Source: Mrakia gelida (taxonomy: Eukaryota; Basidiomycota; Tremellomycetes; Cystofilobasidiales; Mrakiaceae). Taken from it: DNA of 64,000 nucleotides. The stretch is taken from contig BRON01000017.1 in the NCBI GenBank assembly GCA_024345305.1, positions 558,001-622,000 of the forward strand. The letters run 5' to 3'. The position numbers and the translations under genes are program-made. Shown here piece by piece: positions 9,546 to 21,230 of the stretch (position 1 is its first letter; each line of letters begins with the position of its first letter). The notes under the pieces were generated by a model. The model did no database searches. It saw only the letters and a list, made by a program, of their open reading frames with translations, and was not told the origin of the DNA.

Positions 9546-12500
9546 ATGCCGAAGCAAGTTTCTCAAGCTGTAGAACCTGAAGAGGAGGAGGTGGAAGGTG
9601 AGTCTTTTCGCTGTCAGGTGGCGAGGAAGGAGGAGGGAGGAGGGAACGAGAGCGAGCTGACGAGATTGCCTTCCCTCGCTTTCCCCTTTCTTCAGCTCCT
9701 CTAGCCGTAGTGGCTGAACCTCCTAACGAGGAGGGGAAGGTCAAGATGATTATGGGTCTGCTCAAGAAGTTCATGGGTGTGAAAGGTGAGTGCTCAGATC
9801 CTTCCCCATCCCATCCATTCGCTCCCCTCCCCTCTCCTTCTCCTCCCTCCCTCCCTTTGAAGCTGACACCTACGGCCTCCGTTATAGATATCGCCAACCT
9901 GAGATTGAGTCTACCAGCTTCTCTAATGTGAGTTCCCTTCGTGGATCAGTGGTGGTGGAGCTGAGAGGGGGGCAAGGGAGGGTGGCCAGGAGGGAAGGGA
10001 TGGAGCTCAGACCCATCTCCCGACCGAGACACGAACGAGGGCTCACTCTCTCCTTCTTCATCTTTCGTGCACAGGGAACCCGTACCCAATCTCGAGTAGT
10101 GAGTAACTTCACCCTTCTCCCTCCCTCCTCTCTCCGCGTACTCAGCAAGACTGACTCTTCAAACCTCCTTCATTCGTTTCCCCTCCAGCTGGAGTGAGCT
10201 CTCCCCCCTCCCTTCCTCCTGACTCCAACGAGCCATCCTTTCCTTAAGTCCCGTCCCGATCCTGACTCCCTTCCTTCTTTCACTCTTGCGTTCTCAAGCT
10301 GTTGGAGATCGAGCAGACGTGAGTTTCTTGTCTTTATCGTGCGTAGATGAGGAGGAAGGAGCGTCCAAGCTGACTGCGGTCGAGAGATGCCTTTTGGGTT
10401 GCACGTTCTTGGGATAGTTCCTCGCTTCGTGAGTGCTTTCCCAGCTTGTTCGACGAGAGGGATCGGTAGAGCTGTCGAACTGACTGAGTCCTCGTTGCTT
10501 TGGTTGCTGCTTGTTGGGGTTCTTGCAGCGTCGGAGACTCGCCGGACCCTCTCGAACGGATGCTCGCTGCTCTCAGGTTCGCTTTCACGATACAGCTCAA
10601 GTTTGTTGTGAGTTTGGACCTATTCGCAGCCTTCGTGATATATATCTGTTTGCTCGCATACTGACGTTTGCCTTCGATCTTGGGCGGTTCCATTCTCAGC
10701 GAGGAAAGAGTACGTCTTTCGTCGGGCTTCGTTCGAGCTGAGCTGAGCTCACGCACGTCGAGCGAGCTGACCTCCTCCTCCCCCTTCCCTCTTCCTGTCT
10801 GCTCGTCGCCCAAAATAGTCTGCAAGCCTTACAACTCGGTCCTTGGAGAACACTTCCGATGCCACTGGGAGGTCCCTCCAAGCGAGGTCGATCCGTCAAC
10901 GCTCGAGCCGATCATCAACGGGTTCCTTCATCAGCACATGGTCGGAGATCCAGCCATCAGCGGCTACAACACCCCTGGGAACGCTACGCCTTCGCTTGGG
11001 GATCGGAGTGATGCGTCGTGAGTCTCGTGTCTTCGGAGATGAAGTCGAGGAAGGAGGTGGTCGAAGCTCACACGTCTTCCTTCCCTTCAGATCGGTTCGG
11101 AGCGGTCGCTCACTTGCGAGCTCGTTAGGAAAGGGAGCTCAGGAGTTCTACGATGCTCAGGATGATGGGATACCATCTGCCCCTGGTGCCTCTGCTTCGG
11201 GAACAGCTCTTTCGAACGGAGTCAAGCCGGTCAAGGTCGCGTTCTTGGTTCGTTCGCCTCGTCCCCGTCGTTCGTCCTTTTCAGCGTCGCGCGAAGCTGA
11301 CGATCGGTTCTCTTCGACAGTGCGAGCAAGTCTCTCATCATCCGCCGATCTCCTCTGCTTACTACTACGTGCCTGAGAAGGGAATCGAGGTCTTCGCTGT
11401 ACGTCGTCGTCTCTTCTTCCCTTCGTCCTGGACGCGACTTCGAAGAACGCGACCTGACCTCACCTTCGGCTGCATCTCTTCTCAGATCGATCAAATTGCT
11501 GCCAAGGTGTCCGGAATGAGCATACGAATCGGTCCTGGATCTCTGAACAAGGTGAGTCTCACTCGACGGTAATCCTCGCGTTTCGAAGGACGAGGTCTGA
11601 CGCGTTTCGTCTCGTTTCGCCTCCATCTTGAACAGGGAACCTTCCTCAAACTGAACGAGGGTCCTGGAAAGGGAGAGGAGTACCAGATCTCGAATCCTCA
11701 GGCGAACGTGAACGGACTCTTGAAGGGAACGTGAGTTTCGGACCGTCTCGACGCGTCCTCGGTCGTTCCCCTCGAGCTCACCCTTCCTTTCCCCTCCTTC
11801 GCTCCTCCTCCTCAGCTTCTACGGAACCATCTCGGATCAAGTCTCGGTCACCTGTCGTGGAGGAGATGCGACGGAACGTTATAGAGCCATCATCGAGTAC
11901 AAGGACGAGAGCTGGATCTCGAAACCTAGGTTCTTGCTCGAAGGAATCGTTCGTCTCCATCCCTCCTTCCCTTCCCTTCCTTCGACGCGACGAGCTGACC
12001 TTCGACGCATTTCCTTGAAGGTCTACAAATACAAGACTGGAGATCTGGTGGCTGAGAACTACGCCAAGATCAGGGACGTTCCTCTGGCGATGGTGGTGGG
12101 GAACATTGAAGGGTGCTGGAGGAAGCAGATCAACTGGAAGGCAAAGGGAGAGAGGGTGAGTTTGGGTCGTTCTCGCTTGGACGTCGTAAGCGAAGGAGAG
12201 AGGAGACGACACTGAAGCTGACTCGTCTGTACCTTCGATGCGAAACAGGACTCTCGACTTCTCATCGATCTGGATGTGCTCGCCATCGTTCCTAAGCGGG
12301 TTCGACCTCTCAGGTTCATCTTTGTCTTCAACGCCTCTCCCTCTCTTCGCCGTCGCCTCGATCAACTGACCTCCTCTTTGCGGTTATGCTCCGTCGTCTC
12401 AACAGCTCGCAGGATGACTTTGAATCTCGCAAACTCTGGGATCCCGTGACGCAGAAGATGCTGTCGAAATCGTGGGGAGACGCGACGAGCGAGAAGCAGA

Positions 12501-12798
12501 AAATCGAGCAGCAGCAGAGGGATAGGACCGCGGAGAGGAAGGTCACTGGAGAAGAGTGAGTCCAGTCCTGATCTCCTTCGTGCCACCCTCGTTCCGTCGT
12601 CCCCAGAATCTCCGGTCGTCGTTCGTCGCGTCCTTCCGAAACCAAGCTGAACTGACCTTCGGTTCGTTCTCTTCTCTCGCTCGTTCGTCCAGGTTCGTCC
12701 CCAGATACTTCGACCCCGATCTCTCGGACGGGAAACCTCGACTCACCGAGGAGGGGAAGAGGGTCATCGCTCTTGAGCTGGAAGGAGATGGCTACTAG
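9546..12798 (+). CDS. Oxysterol-binding protein (short OSBP/Kes1-like lipid transfer protein)
   Basis: Many exons; the start is taken at ATG 9546 (MPKQVSQAVEPEEEE) and TAG is at 12796-12798. Recognisable ORD segments in order: EPVPNLEYW, DPLERMLAALRFAFTIQLKFV, KPYNSVLGEHFRCHWEV, the family signature EQVSHHPPISSAYYY (near 11325-11370), GTFLKLNEGPGKGEEY, YGTISDQVSV, PRFLLEGIVYKYKTGD and DDFESRKLW, ending near FVPRYFDPDLSDGKPRLTEEG. There is no PH or ankyrin domain, so it is a short Osh4/Kes1-type protein predicted to exchange sterol and PI4P between membranes. One junction is unresolved. Between LEYW (about 10200) and LLEIEQT (10307) no GT-AG pair keeps frame, so either a non-canonical splice or a one-to-two-base assembly error lies there. 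The syntaxin stop is 298 bp upstream. Confidence 0.85.
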
Positions 12799-13606
12799 AC
12801 TTGTCCCTCACCTTCCCTCGCATCGCCTCCTTCTTCGTGTACGTCTTTGGTAGATGTCTCCCTTCTTGTGCTCTCGGCTCTTATTGCTCTTCCTTTTTTC
12901 TCTATACTCTATCCTCTCTCCCCCCACACTATCAGTTCTCGCGCGACCTCTCAACCTCCCTTCTTCACCTTGCTTTCCTCGAGTCGTCACGCGGCTTTTC
13001 TTTTTTCTTGACTTGGCTTGATTTGGTCGCGGTATTGTTAACAAAGCTGGATCGGAGTAGGTGTGTCGGAGAGCGGACGTCGTGCGAGCGAGACGAAGAA
13101 AGCGGGAGAGCGAAATGAGAAAGGAGACGAGGGAAAACGTTTGAACTCGACGCGTCGAGTCCACCTCCCCAAGAACGCTTCGTACGAGGCTCAGTCGTCG
13201 GGCAAGAGTTGGCTCGTTCAGGGCTCGTTCTGGGAGGCCAAGGGCCTTGGAAGCTCGAGGCAGACAAGGACGACGACGGCGAAGACGCGAGCTCGATCTC
13301 CACAGCCGTCCTCGTCCCCTCCCTCGCGGTCGAGACAAAAGAGTTTGAGAACATTTTTTTCTCGCCCTCTGTGGGCTTGCTGGAAAACTCGCATCGGATT
13401 GAGACGATCAAGAAGAGAAAAAGCTCAGCGAGGGGAGGAAGGAAGGAAAGGACGAACTCTCGCTCGAAAACGAGCTCGACGACTTCGCCTCACTCCACCA
13501 CGCTCGAACACCTCAGAAGCTGTGAATCCAGGTGAGAACTCCCCCCCTAGCTGTCGAAGAAGGACCTGGCGGACTCTCCTATCGTTCATACCATCTCGCA
13601 GCTCTC
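12799..13606 (+). other. OSBP 3' flank and F-box 5' UTR with a leader intron
   Basis: No coding region is supported. A clean intron (GTGAGA...CTCGCAG, 13532-13601) ends 5 nt before the F-box ATG at 13607, so the F-box leader is spliced. A long open frame at 13063-13773 crosses this intron and lies in a different frame from the F-box domain; I treat it as a shadow. A GACGCGTC palindrome lies near 13149. Confidence 0.5.
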
Positions 13607-15729
13607 ATGTCAAAGCCCCAGCAGACGCTCGACCGATGGATCGTCTCCGACGGCCCTTCCCTCTTCGACGTCGTCCTTCCTTCCTTCGAGATCCCAAGTT
13701 TCCCGTCGGAGATCCTCAACGCCATCTTCGAATACCTTCCTCAACGAGACCTAGTATCCATCAGTGCGTGTAGCAGGAATTCCAGAGCCGTGAGTCCCTC
13801 GCAACATGGCCGCTTGAAAGGACGCAACGGGGGGAAGGAAAGGTCGGAGCGAGGTGAGCTTGAGCTCGAAGCTGACTCCTTTCGTCCCTTTTCTTCCAGA
13901 TCTCTCGACCTCTCCTCTTCCGAGACATCACCATCCGAAGTCGAGACGGTCTCGTCAAGATCCTTTGCATCGCCAAGACCTCAGAGCTGGCTTCGCTCGT
14001 CAGGTGAGCCCAAAGTTCCACCCCTCCTTTGACCCCTTCTCGCCTTAAAGACGTGCCCCTACCTCTTCGCCCATGTTCGAGGAGTGCTCACCTATCTGCT
14101 TGCTCCCCTCTCGTCCTTCGACCTCGCAGGACTCTCACGCTCCAGCTCAATTCAACTCAAGTCCCCACGCTTGAGGTCTGGTCCCTCGGATCCACCATCC
14201 TCGCCACCTCCCTCCCTCTCCTCTCTCGCCTTCGTCTCCTCGACATGGACAAATGCACCCATCCCGTCTCTCTCCTTCAGCCCCTTCAAGAGGTCATCCA
14301 GTGGCATCCACACCTCGAAACCCTTCGATTCAGCAACTGGAGAGGGATCCACAACGATCTCAACCCTTCTTTCCCTCCAACACCCCGACGTCGTCCACTC
14401 GTCGTCGAGAAGGTCGTTCTCATGCCGGACGAGGACACCCACCAAGGCATCGTACCAATCGAAACCTTCATCCCTCGCCTACCTACCTACCTCCACCACT
14501 TTCAACTCCACCTTCACACCCTCGAGATCAAAACCTACACCTTCGACGCGTCGATTTACCGTCGCCTCGTCGGCGTGACCCTTCCTGGCGTCCATACGCT
14601 CACGCTATCGATATACTGCACGTGGGAGAGTGACTGGGTGGGTCTCGACGTCTATCACTCAGGATCTTGGATCCCCGAGATCGTCTCAGGAATGCCTTCC
14701 CTCTCGCGGCTCGAGCTCGGCGTCCACATCAGGCATTCGCAAGATCGCCGGCCTCGCCTTCCATGGAAAGCTCTCTCTCGCATCCCAGGCCTCGAAGGAT
14801 TCGGTCACGACGTCATCTCGACTTGCCTCGAGATCGCTCGTCCAGGATCTCTCAGACTCTCCCTCGATCCGGCGGATGCTGGAGGTCGACGCGAACTGAA
14901 CGGGCTCGAGATCAAGGGTTGCTACAGCTCCCTGCATCTATCATCGGAGGTTCTCTTCGTCTTGGATACCGTCTTCGCCGGTCTGCGGTCGCTGGAGTTT
15001 GACCACAGCGTTATCTTGGAAGGAGTGAGCTCTTTGAGGGTCGTTTCTCTCGATTCGCTTCGTTCGCTGATTGGCGATGTTTTCTGTCTACAGACACCCC
15101 CGTCCTACCAGCCTCATCAAGTTCAAAGATTCGTCAACGTCCTCGATCGAATACCATCGTTCAGGAAGCTGGAACGACTCGTCCTCGCCGGACCTGGAAG
15201 GTCGATGGCCGACGGACGATTCTGCATCCGCGGTCTCGAACTGTACCGTGGAGAGCTCCTTCAAGAGATCAACCATCGCTGCGGGGAAAGCGTCTTCCGG
15301 ACGGACTTTGGAGCAACTCCCGACGAGTGCATCGAGGCTCTGGCCGATCTGGAGGTCTTCGCGAGCCGCTGCTTCGCGACATCACACCCGCCTCTCCCTC
15401 CTTCTCCCATCGTCGCCGCTTTCACCTCCCTCGCCCAAAGGATGTCAAACCTCAAGATCCTCGAGTGGAATGTTGATGATGAGGGTCTTTGCGAAGAGGA
15501 GGAGGAGGAAGAGCACGGCCGGTCGTTCGTCTGGAGAGTCGTTCGAGGAGAAGCTGGCAAGGCGCGACTCGTCGACGGTGGCTCCAGTTACCGACGCCGA
15601 TACTGCTGCTTCTCTTCGAGGGAGGTCAACATAGCTACCAGAGGATGGGTAGCAGAGCCTATCTTCGACTCCCTCGCCGACTTCAAGCCCAAGTTCACCC
15701 TCGACAACTTCCTCGTTCGACGCGTCTAA
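13607..15729 (+). CDS. F-box protein with LRR-like C-terminal region
   Basis: Exons 13607-13789, 13900-14003, 14130-15024 and 15094-15729 give 605 residues. The F-box is at about residues 32-65: IPSFPSEILNAIFEYLPQRDLVSISACSRNSR, followed by RPLLFRDITI, typical of basidiomycete F-box proteins. The rest has repeated leucine-rich strands (LPLLSRLRLLDMDKC, HPHLETLRFSNW, MPSLSRLELGV, FAGLRSLEFDHS), suggesting a degenerate LRR substrate-binding region. The C-terminus has an acidic run (CEEEEEEEHG). Role inferred: SCF ubiquitin-ligase substrate adaptor; the target is unknown. The last intron (15025-15093, 69 bp) is a multiple of three with no stop, so retention would insert 23 residues and keep the frame. 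Confidence 0.85.
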
Positions 15730-16917
15730 GGTTCGAGTCTTGTGTCGATGTGCGTTTGTTGCTCCTCTCTTCTCGCGTTCTCGAAAGCGAAGTGGGATGC
15801 TAACCATCTTCTCTTTCATCACTGCAGGTCTGCTATTCGTCGTCTCGGCTTCGGTTCGTCGAACTCCTCCCATCGCCCCTCCCTCGGCGCTCGCTGACCT
15901 CCATCTTCGCTTTCTTCGTCACACAGACAGCCCCTCAACTTTCGGATTTCACCTCTCAACGCTCGGTACACCTCTTCTCGCGACATCGTACGTTCCAGCC
16001 TCCTCTACTGGCTTCGCCGACAACTCGACGCGTCTCTATTTCGTCCTCAGCTGATCGACACTCCCTCGTTTTTTTCTTTCGCTCGCACAGACTACCACAT
16101 GCGCTCCAGTGTATGCTCTCCCTTCAATCTTGTCGTTCGCCTTCGTTCCCTTGCCGCTCTCGACCTCTTTCTCGCCTTCGTGTTGCACACCCTCCGTGAG
16201 CTCGTCTTCCTCATCTCCTCACTCTCGCGTCTCTCTATCGGTTCTCACAAGGCCGTCGGATCCCTGACTAGCCATACTTCCGCTGCCATTCACAGCGCGT
16301 CCTCGATCGCTCGTCTGCAGAACCGCTACCCTCGAACTCGTCGTCGATCTGGAAAGGGGACGCGACGCGAGCGCGAGCGGATCAGGCTTGATCTATGACT
16401 CTTCAACTTACTCTTGTTTCTCCTCAGTCTGCGGATCATTCCTTGTCTTGATTCCTCCGTCCTCGACATCTCCCGAAAAGGACAGAACGGCTCGCTGACT
16501 CTCGATTAAATTTCGACGCGCGACGCGACCTTCCGAGTGTTGTTGGTTCTCGTCGACCTCCCAAGCGTTCCGACCTCGACAGTCTTCCACTCACCTCTCT
16601 GCTCCTTCTCTTCGTATCCGTATCTAGCAGCTCATCTCTTCGGTCGTATATCAGTGCGTACTTGCTTCCGCTGAGCTCGAAGAGAACCTGAGCGGAGGAG
16701 ACACAGGTTTGGGCAGAACGACGAAGCTGACCTGTCTTCCCTCCCTCCTTCTTCCTTCTACCACCACTTCAAACCAGATCTACACTCCCTTGCATCTCCC
16801 AATCTCGCCCCCCCCCCATTTTCAGGTGCATCGCTCGCATCCCTCAACTCATCCAAGCCTCCCCTCATCCTCGTCGAATCGAAGCTCAACCTCTCCCCTT
16901 CCCTCCTCCTCCTCAAA
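15730..16917. other. Intergenic region with splice-like signals, no protein gene supported
   Basis: Nearly 1.2 kb between the F-box stop and SGNH copy 2. Several branch-point plus acceptor combinations are visible (for example GCTGACC...CACACAG near 15890-15927, and CAGCTGATC...GCACAG near 16049-16090), but exons between them do not join into a recognisable protein. This could be a spliced 3' UTR or a non-coding transcript. A C-rich run lies at 16806-16820. Confidence 0.4.
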
Positions 16918-19552
16918 ATGACCTTCGCCTTTCACTTCCCTCGCTTCTGGAGGACTCTCGTCGTCGTCGCTTTCATCTACATCCAAGCTCGAGTGTTCAG
17001 CCTATGGGTCGGCATGGATGTACGAGAACAAGCTGGAGCTCTGAGGAGGGAGGTCGGGAAAGTGACGACGTCGTTTCGAGGTCAAGCAGGTCAGTACCTT
17101 CCTCTTCCTCCTCGACGTCGTCCGTCTTTTCGGACGACTAGAAGCCAGCTTGCAGCTACAGTATAGCTCCCGACCAACTGACCACGCTTTTCTCTGGAAC
17201 AGATGAGGACTCGACAGCGGTCTTCGAATCAAGTCCGAGCTCAAAGAATCAGGACGCTTTCGCTTGCGACCGATGCTTGAGTGAGCCCGATCTCTGTAGG
17301 ATGTATGGAAGGTGAGTTCCATCTTGTTTTTCTAAGCTCTCATGTCGTCTGCGAAAATGGAGAGGGCGGGGGGTGAAGGAGGCGGTGAGCGGTGAGGACG
17401 ACGCTGTGTTCTCGACGCGTCGCACATCTCTTCGCCTTATTTTCCTCTTCTATCAGCGACCTTACACTGACTTCCTTCAACTGTCCTTCTGCTTTTGTTA
17501 CCTCCCCGCTCCTCGTCTTCCTTCATCTCCCTTGCCTCCGACCTCCTCCTCCTCTCAGCCGAAACGTCGACCTCTCAAGAGCCTTCGACGGGACTGGAGC
17601 TCGAGTTCGACGCGTACTGGAGAAGGGTCGACAGGGTCATCCCATCAAGACGGCTATCCTCGGTGGCTCGGTCTCTCGAGGGCACGGCTGTGGAGATTGT
17701 GAGACGTGGCACGAGGTCGTCTTTTCCTGGGTCAACGCGACGTTTCCTCATCCGGAGAACGAGCACGTTGATGGATCTGTGGGTGCGAGAGGGAGTGATT
17801 ACTTCAAGTGAGTTCTGCGAGTGTAAGGAGGGAGGCGAGGTAGGGGCGTGGAGGTCGAACGATGCGACGCGACGAGCTCGAGGTTGACCTTCCCCTTTTT
17901 CCTCCCAGATTCTGCCACGCCGAGCACATCGGAACCGATGCAGACTTGATCCTTTTGGAGATGAGCGTAAACGACTTCCGAATGTGCGTCCTTTTACCTC
18001 CTTTTACTTCGACGTCGCTCGTTCGAGGCGAACGCGAAAGCTGACCTTGTTTCCTCGACGCGTCCCGAACAGGGGTGATCCAGCCTTCGAGAACTTCGAG
18101 ACGCTTCTTCGCGCCATTCTAAACTACCCATCCAAGCCTGCAGTCATCGTCCTTCAGACGTTCAAGGTCGACGGAATCATCGCGACGGGAGGAGACTCGC
18201 AACTCTCGCTGGCGGAGTACTACGACGTCCCGTGAGACCTCCTCTCCTTGACCTCCCTCTTCACACGCCTCCTGACTTTCTTCGATGGCTTCTCTTCACC
18301 CAGTGTCATCTCAGCTCGAAATTGGCTTCTTCCTCTCGTGATGAAGAGCGAAAAGTCGATCCAACACTTCTTCAACTACTACGTTCGTCCTCGTTCGCCT
18401 CCACTCCCCTTCATCGTTGAATGTCCGACTGACCGCCCTTTTTCTCTGCTCCAGATATACGAGCACGGGACCAACAATATCCTCGAACGACGCGATCTTC
18501 TCCATCCGAACGCGAACGGACACACCAAGCTCTCGGAGACACGATCAACCTCTACCTTGCTCAGCAGGTTCGTCTCGATCTCACTCGCTCATGACCTAAG
18601 TCAAGCTGATGAAAGTTGGTCAACAGCTCTGCTTCCTCAACAAAGGTCGACCTCAGATCCCACCGGCGAGACTTCCCTTCATCCCTCAAGACGACGAGTA
18701 CGATATTGACGTTCTGCCTCGAGTGAGCATTCTCTCGCTCCTCCCCGATTCCCAATCCAGCGCTGACTTCGTATTTTTGAATACCTCAGATGCGTCTTAA
18801 CCGCCAATTCGAGAACGACCTCTTCGAGCCCGATCTTCAACCTCGTTGCGCGTCGCTCGACAGCGCGTCGTCTCCTCTCGAACCCGTCGAAATTCTTACC
18901 CAGGGCTGGGATCTCTGGACGATGCCTGGGTCAAATGGCGAGAAGAGCTTCTGGCGAGGTCAGAAGGTCGGAGATCGGATCGTCTTTGAGCTCGAGCTCG
19001 TGACGGGAGCGATGTGAGTCTTCACTCGACCATCTCCTTCTCTTCTTCTCTTCTCACTACACTTCCGCTCGCTGACGTCTGGGTCTCGGAATCCTCACTA
19101 GCAACGCCTACTTTCTCAAGTCAGCAAAGTGGGATCTCGGAACGATCGAGTGTTGGCTCGACGACGACAAGAAGAAGGTCGCTCGAATCGACGGATACTG
19201 GGACAAGCCTCAGGTGAGCCGCTTTGAGGTCGTTCTCCCAAAAGATTATCCCCCGTGATACTGACCCTGTCTCTCTCCTCGGTTCTCTTTGGGTTGCCGT
19301 CGACAGAGCGTTGGCCAGTGCGTCGTCGTTCATCTTCTCTTCTCTTCGACCCGTCGCGTCGCGTTTCATCCCTTTCTCACGCCTCCTTCCCTTCTTCTTC
19401 CCCTCTCCCTCAGATATCAAACCCTTTTCGACGGAAGCAACAAAAACATCAAAGCTGGGAAGCATCTCCTGACCTGCGAGGTCATCAAGTCGACGAAGAA
19501 TCCTAATCCCGACGCGCACTCGTTCCTCTTCATCGGACTCTTTTCTGTTTGA
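16918..19552 (+). pseudogene. SGNH/GDSL-type hydrolase-like membrane protein (copy 2), frameshifted
   Basis: Twelve exons, parallel to the 3426-6760 gene: 16918-17089, 17203-17311, 17559-17807, 17909-17983, 18073-18231, 18304-18382, 18455-18567, 18627-18722, 18790-19013, 19102-19213, 19307-19317, 19414-19552. It keeps an N-terminal membrane anchor, CDRCLSEPDLCRMYG, GGSVSRGHG (block I), EMSVNDFRM and RRDLLHPNANGH (DxxH). Exon 18455-18567 is 113 nt where copy 1 has 111; the reading changes frame after GHTKLSE near 18530-18542, and TINLYLAQQ lies in another frame. One missing base (GAGGAC to GAGAC) would explain it. All other exons and splice sites are intact. It is either a recent one-base lesion or a sequencing error, so the pseudogene call is tentative. 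The predicted role is as for copy 1. Exon 11 is an 11-nt microexon. Confidence 0.7.
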
Positions 19553-19743
19553 GCATCTCTGCTACACCTCGTTACCCCAGTTAAAACTATACGTAGATGT
19601 CTTCGTCTCGATCAGACACGTCTTTTCGAGCTCACCGAGTTATCGGCGAGACTGCTCGTCTTTCGAGAAGTGCGTCGCGTTCGAAGAACCGTAAGACTCC
19701 CCGCCTTTCTCCATTACAGAGATGCATACCATCGGCCTCGTCT

Positions 19744-20789
19744 TCACTCAATCACCATCGTATCAGACCCCCCAAACACCAACGTAACCTCCTCGCAGTA
19801 CGCTCCAAACTTCCAGACCTCCTCCCCTCGCGTCGTCGCTCGTCCATCACCCAAATCCCTCCTCTTTTGCTTCTTCCCTTCCTCCTGCCTCTCAGCCCCC
19901 ATTCCGCCCTCAATCCAGCACCCCTTCATTCCCCCAACGATCTTCCCTCTAAACCTCATCCACTCACCCTCCTTTCGTCCAGGAGGAGCAGGAACGAGAG
20001 GAGGTTGAACGAAGTCGTTGAGCGGCGAGTAACCGTTCAGGCTCGTTCCTGATGCGAAGACGGTTCGGAGGGGGATGTTGAAGGGAGTGAAGTAGGTCGA
20101 GGGAGTGAGAGTTGCTCTGAAGAATGGTTGAGGGGAGGTAGGGGAGTGGGAGATGGTGATGAGAGTTCGTCCGCCGGGAAGAGGGTCGAAGACGAAGTGG
20201 GCGAGGTGTTTGGGGATGTTCCAGTGGAAGCGACCCTGTGGAGGAGGGAGAAGAACAGGAGGTTAGAGATAGAATAGCTGAGGGTGAGCGAAGTGAAGAA
20301 AGAGACGGGGCAGAGGGAAGAAGGAAGCTGAGGACAAACAGCATCAACCGACGCTTGGGTTGAGACGTAGATCGCTGTGATCCTGAGAGAGCGAAGACTT
20401 TTGGGCGAAGAGGGAAAAGACGGACTCGAGAAGTCTCCAGGGATGTGAACAAGCTCGTCGTAGGGACCTGAAGAAGAGGCGGACGAAACAAACCGATCTC
20501 GAGTCAACGCTCCGTCCAACCATATCTGCTCCCTCTATTCCCTCCTCTTCTCTCTCACTTCCCCCACGTCGTACTCACCAACAGGTGTCTCCCTATACCT
20601 CAGCAGCATAAGCATCCCCAACCCTCCCACGAACTCCTCCTTGTCCGAGAGATGAAGCTCGGCTCCCTCAGGATAGGTTCCAGCCGGAAGGTCGAGTTTT
20701 CCCTTTCCCAAGAGAGGTCGAGTGATGGGGAACGTCCAGAGTTGACCTTTGAGGATCCAAGGAGGAGGAGGCGAGTGCGGTTCCGTCAT
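19744..20789 (-). CDS. Acetoacetate decarboxylase-like fungal protein, stand-alone
   Basis: Three exons on the minus strand: 20579-20789, 20340-20467, 19744-20235 (831 nt, 276 residues). It starts MTEPHSPPPPWILKGQLW. Fungal acetoacetate-decarboxylase-fold proteins typically open with P.PW.LKG and carry GGLGM..L.RY..TPVGPYDEL...PG.F; here this reads GGLGMLMLLRYRETPVGPYDELVHIPGDF. Later motifs are LRITAIYVSTQ, WNIPKHLAHFVF, WMRFRGKIVGGMKGCW and VWKFGAYCEEVTLVFG. I see no clear Schiff-base lysine in a decarboxylase context, so a catalytic role is not established. There is no signal peptide or TM segment. It is convergent with SGNH copy 2 (192 bp apart). Introns sit after G of PVG (phase 1) and before GRFHW (phase 0); both positions recur in the fusion gene at 35024. 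Confidence 0.75.
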
Positions 20790-21230
20790 TTGGGCGGGAG
20801 CGAGAGGGTGGTGGTTCGGGAGGAGAAGAGGGAAGGGAGGGAGAGGGGCGAGGAGATCGATCGAAAGCACAGCAGGACGACGGCAAGAACGCCTCAGCTT
20901 TTCATTGTGTAACTTCAACGTTGAAGGCAAAGGACAGAGAAGAAACGAGACTGTCAGTTCTCCCTCGTGTTGGGAATCTCTGGAGTCCGAGAAGAGACGA
21001 AGGTCGTCGCGTCGAGAGTTCGACGACGACGCGTCCGCTGCTCCCATATCTTTCCCTCCCCTCTACACCTCGTTCCCAGACCACGCAACAAGAGGTCGTA
21101 AGCATCGTAACAGGAAAGCAAGAAATAATGGAAAAGAAAAAAAGGTCACCCACGAAGCAAAGAAAAGGAATCAAAACGAAAGAAACGCAAGGCAAGACGA
21201 ACGAAAAGCAAAACTCGTCTCGTCCCTCCC
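20790..21230. other. Upstream region of the AADC-like gene and 3' flank of the RBR ligase gene
   Basis: About 440 bp between the minus-strand AADC-like start codon (20789) and the stop of the next minus-strand gene (21231). No coding motif is seen. It must contain the AADC-like promoter; a C/T-rich tract on the minus strand (about 20795-20860) precedes the ATG, as for other genes here. Confidence 0.45.

Noticed and set aside
13063..13773. 236-codon frame overlapping the F-box start
   Set aside because: It crosses a well-formed leader intron (13532-13601) and is out of frame with the F-box domain.
16099..16398. 99-codon frame with hydrophobic stretches between the F-box and SGNH copy 2
   Set aside because: It has no conserved motif and is preceded by acceptor-like signals that do not join to an upstream coding exon; kept only as intergenic sequence.
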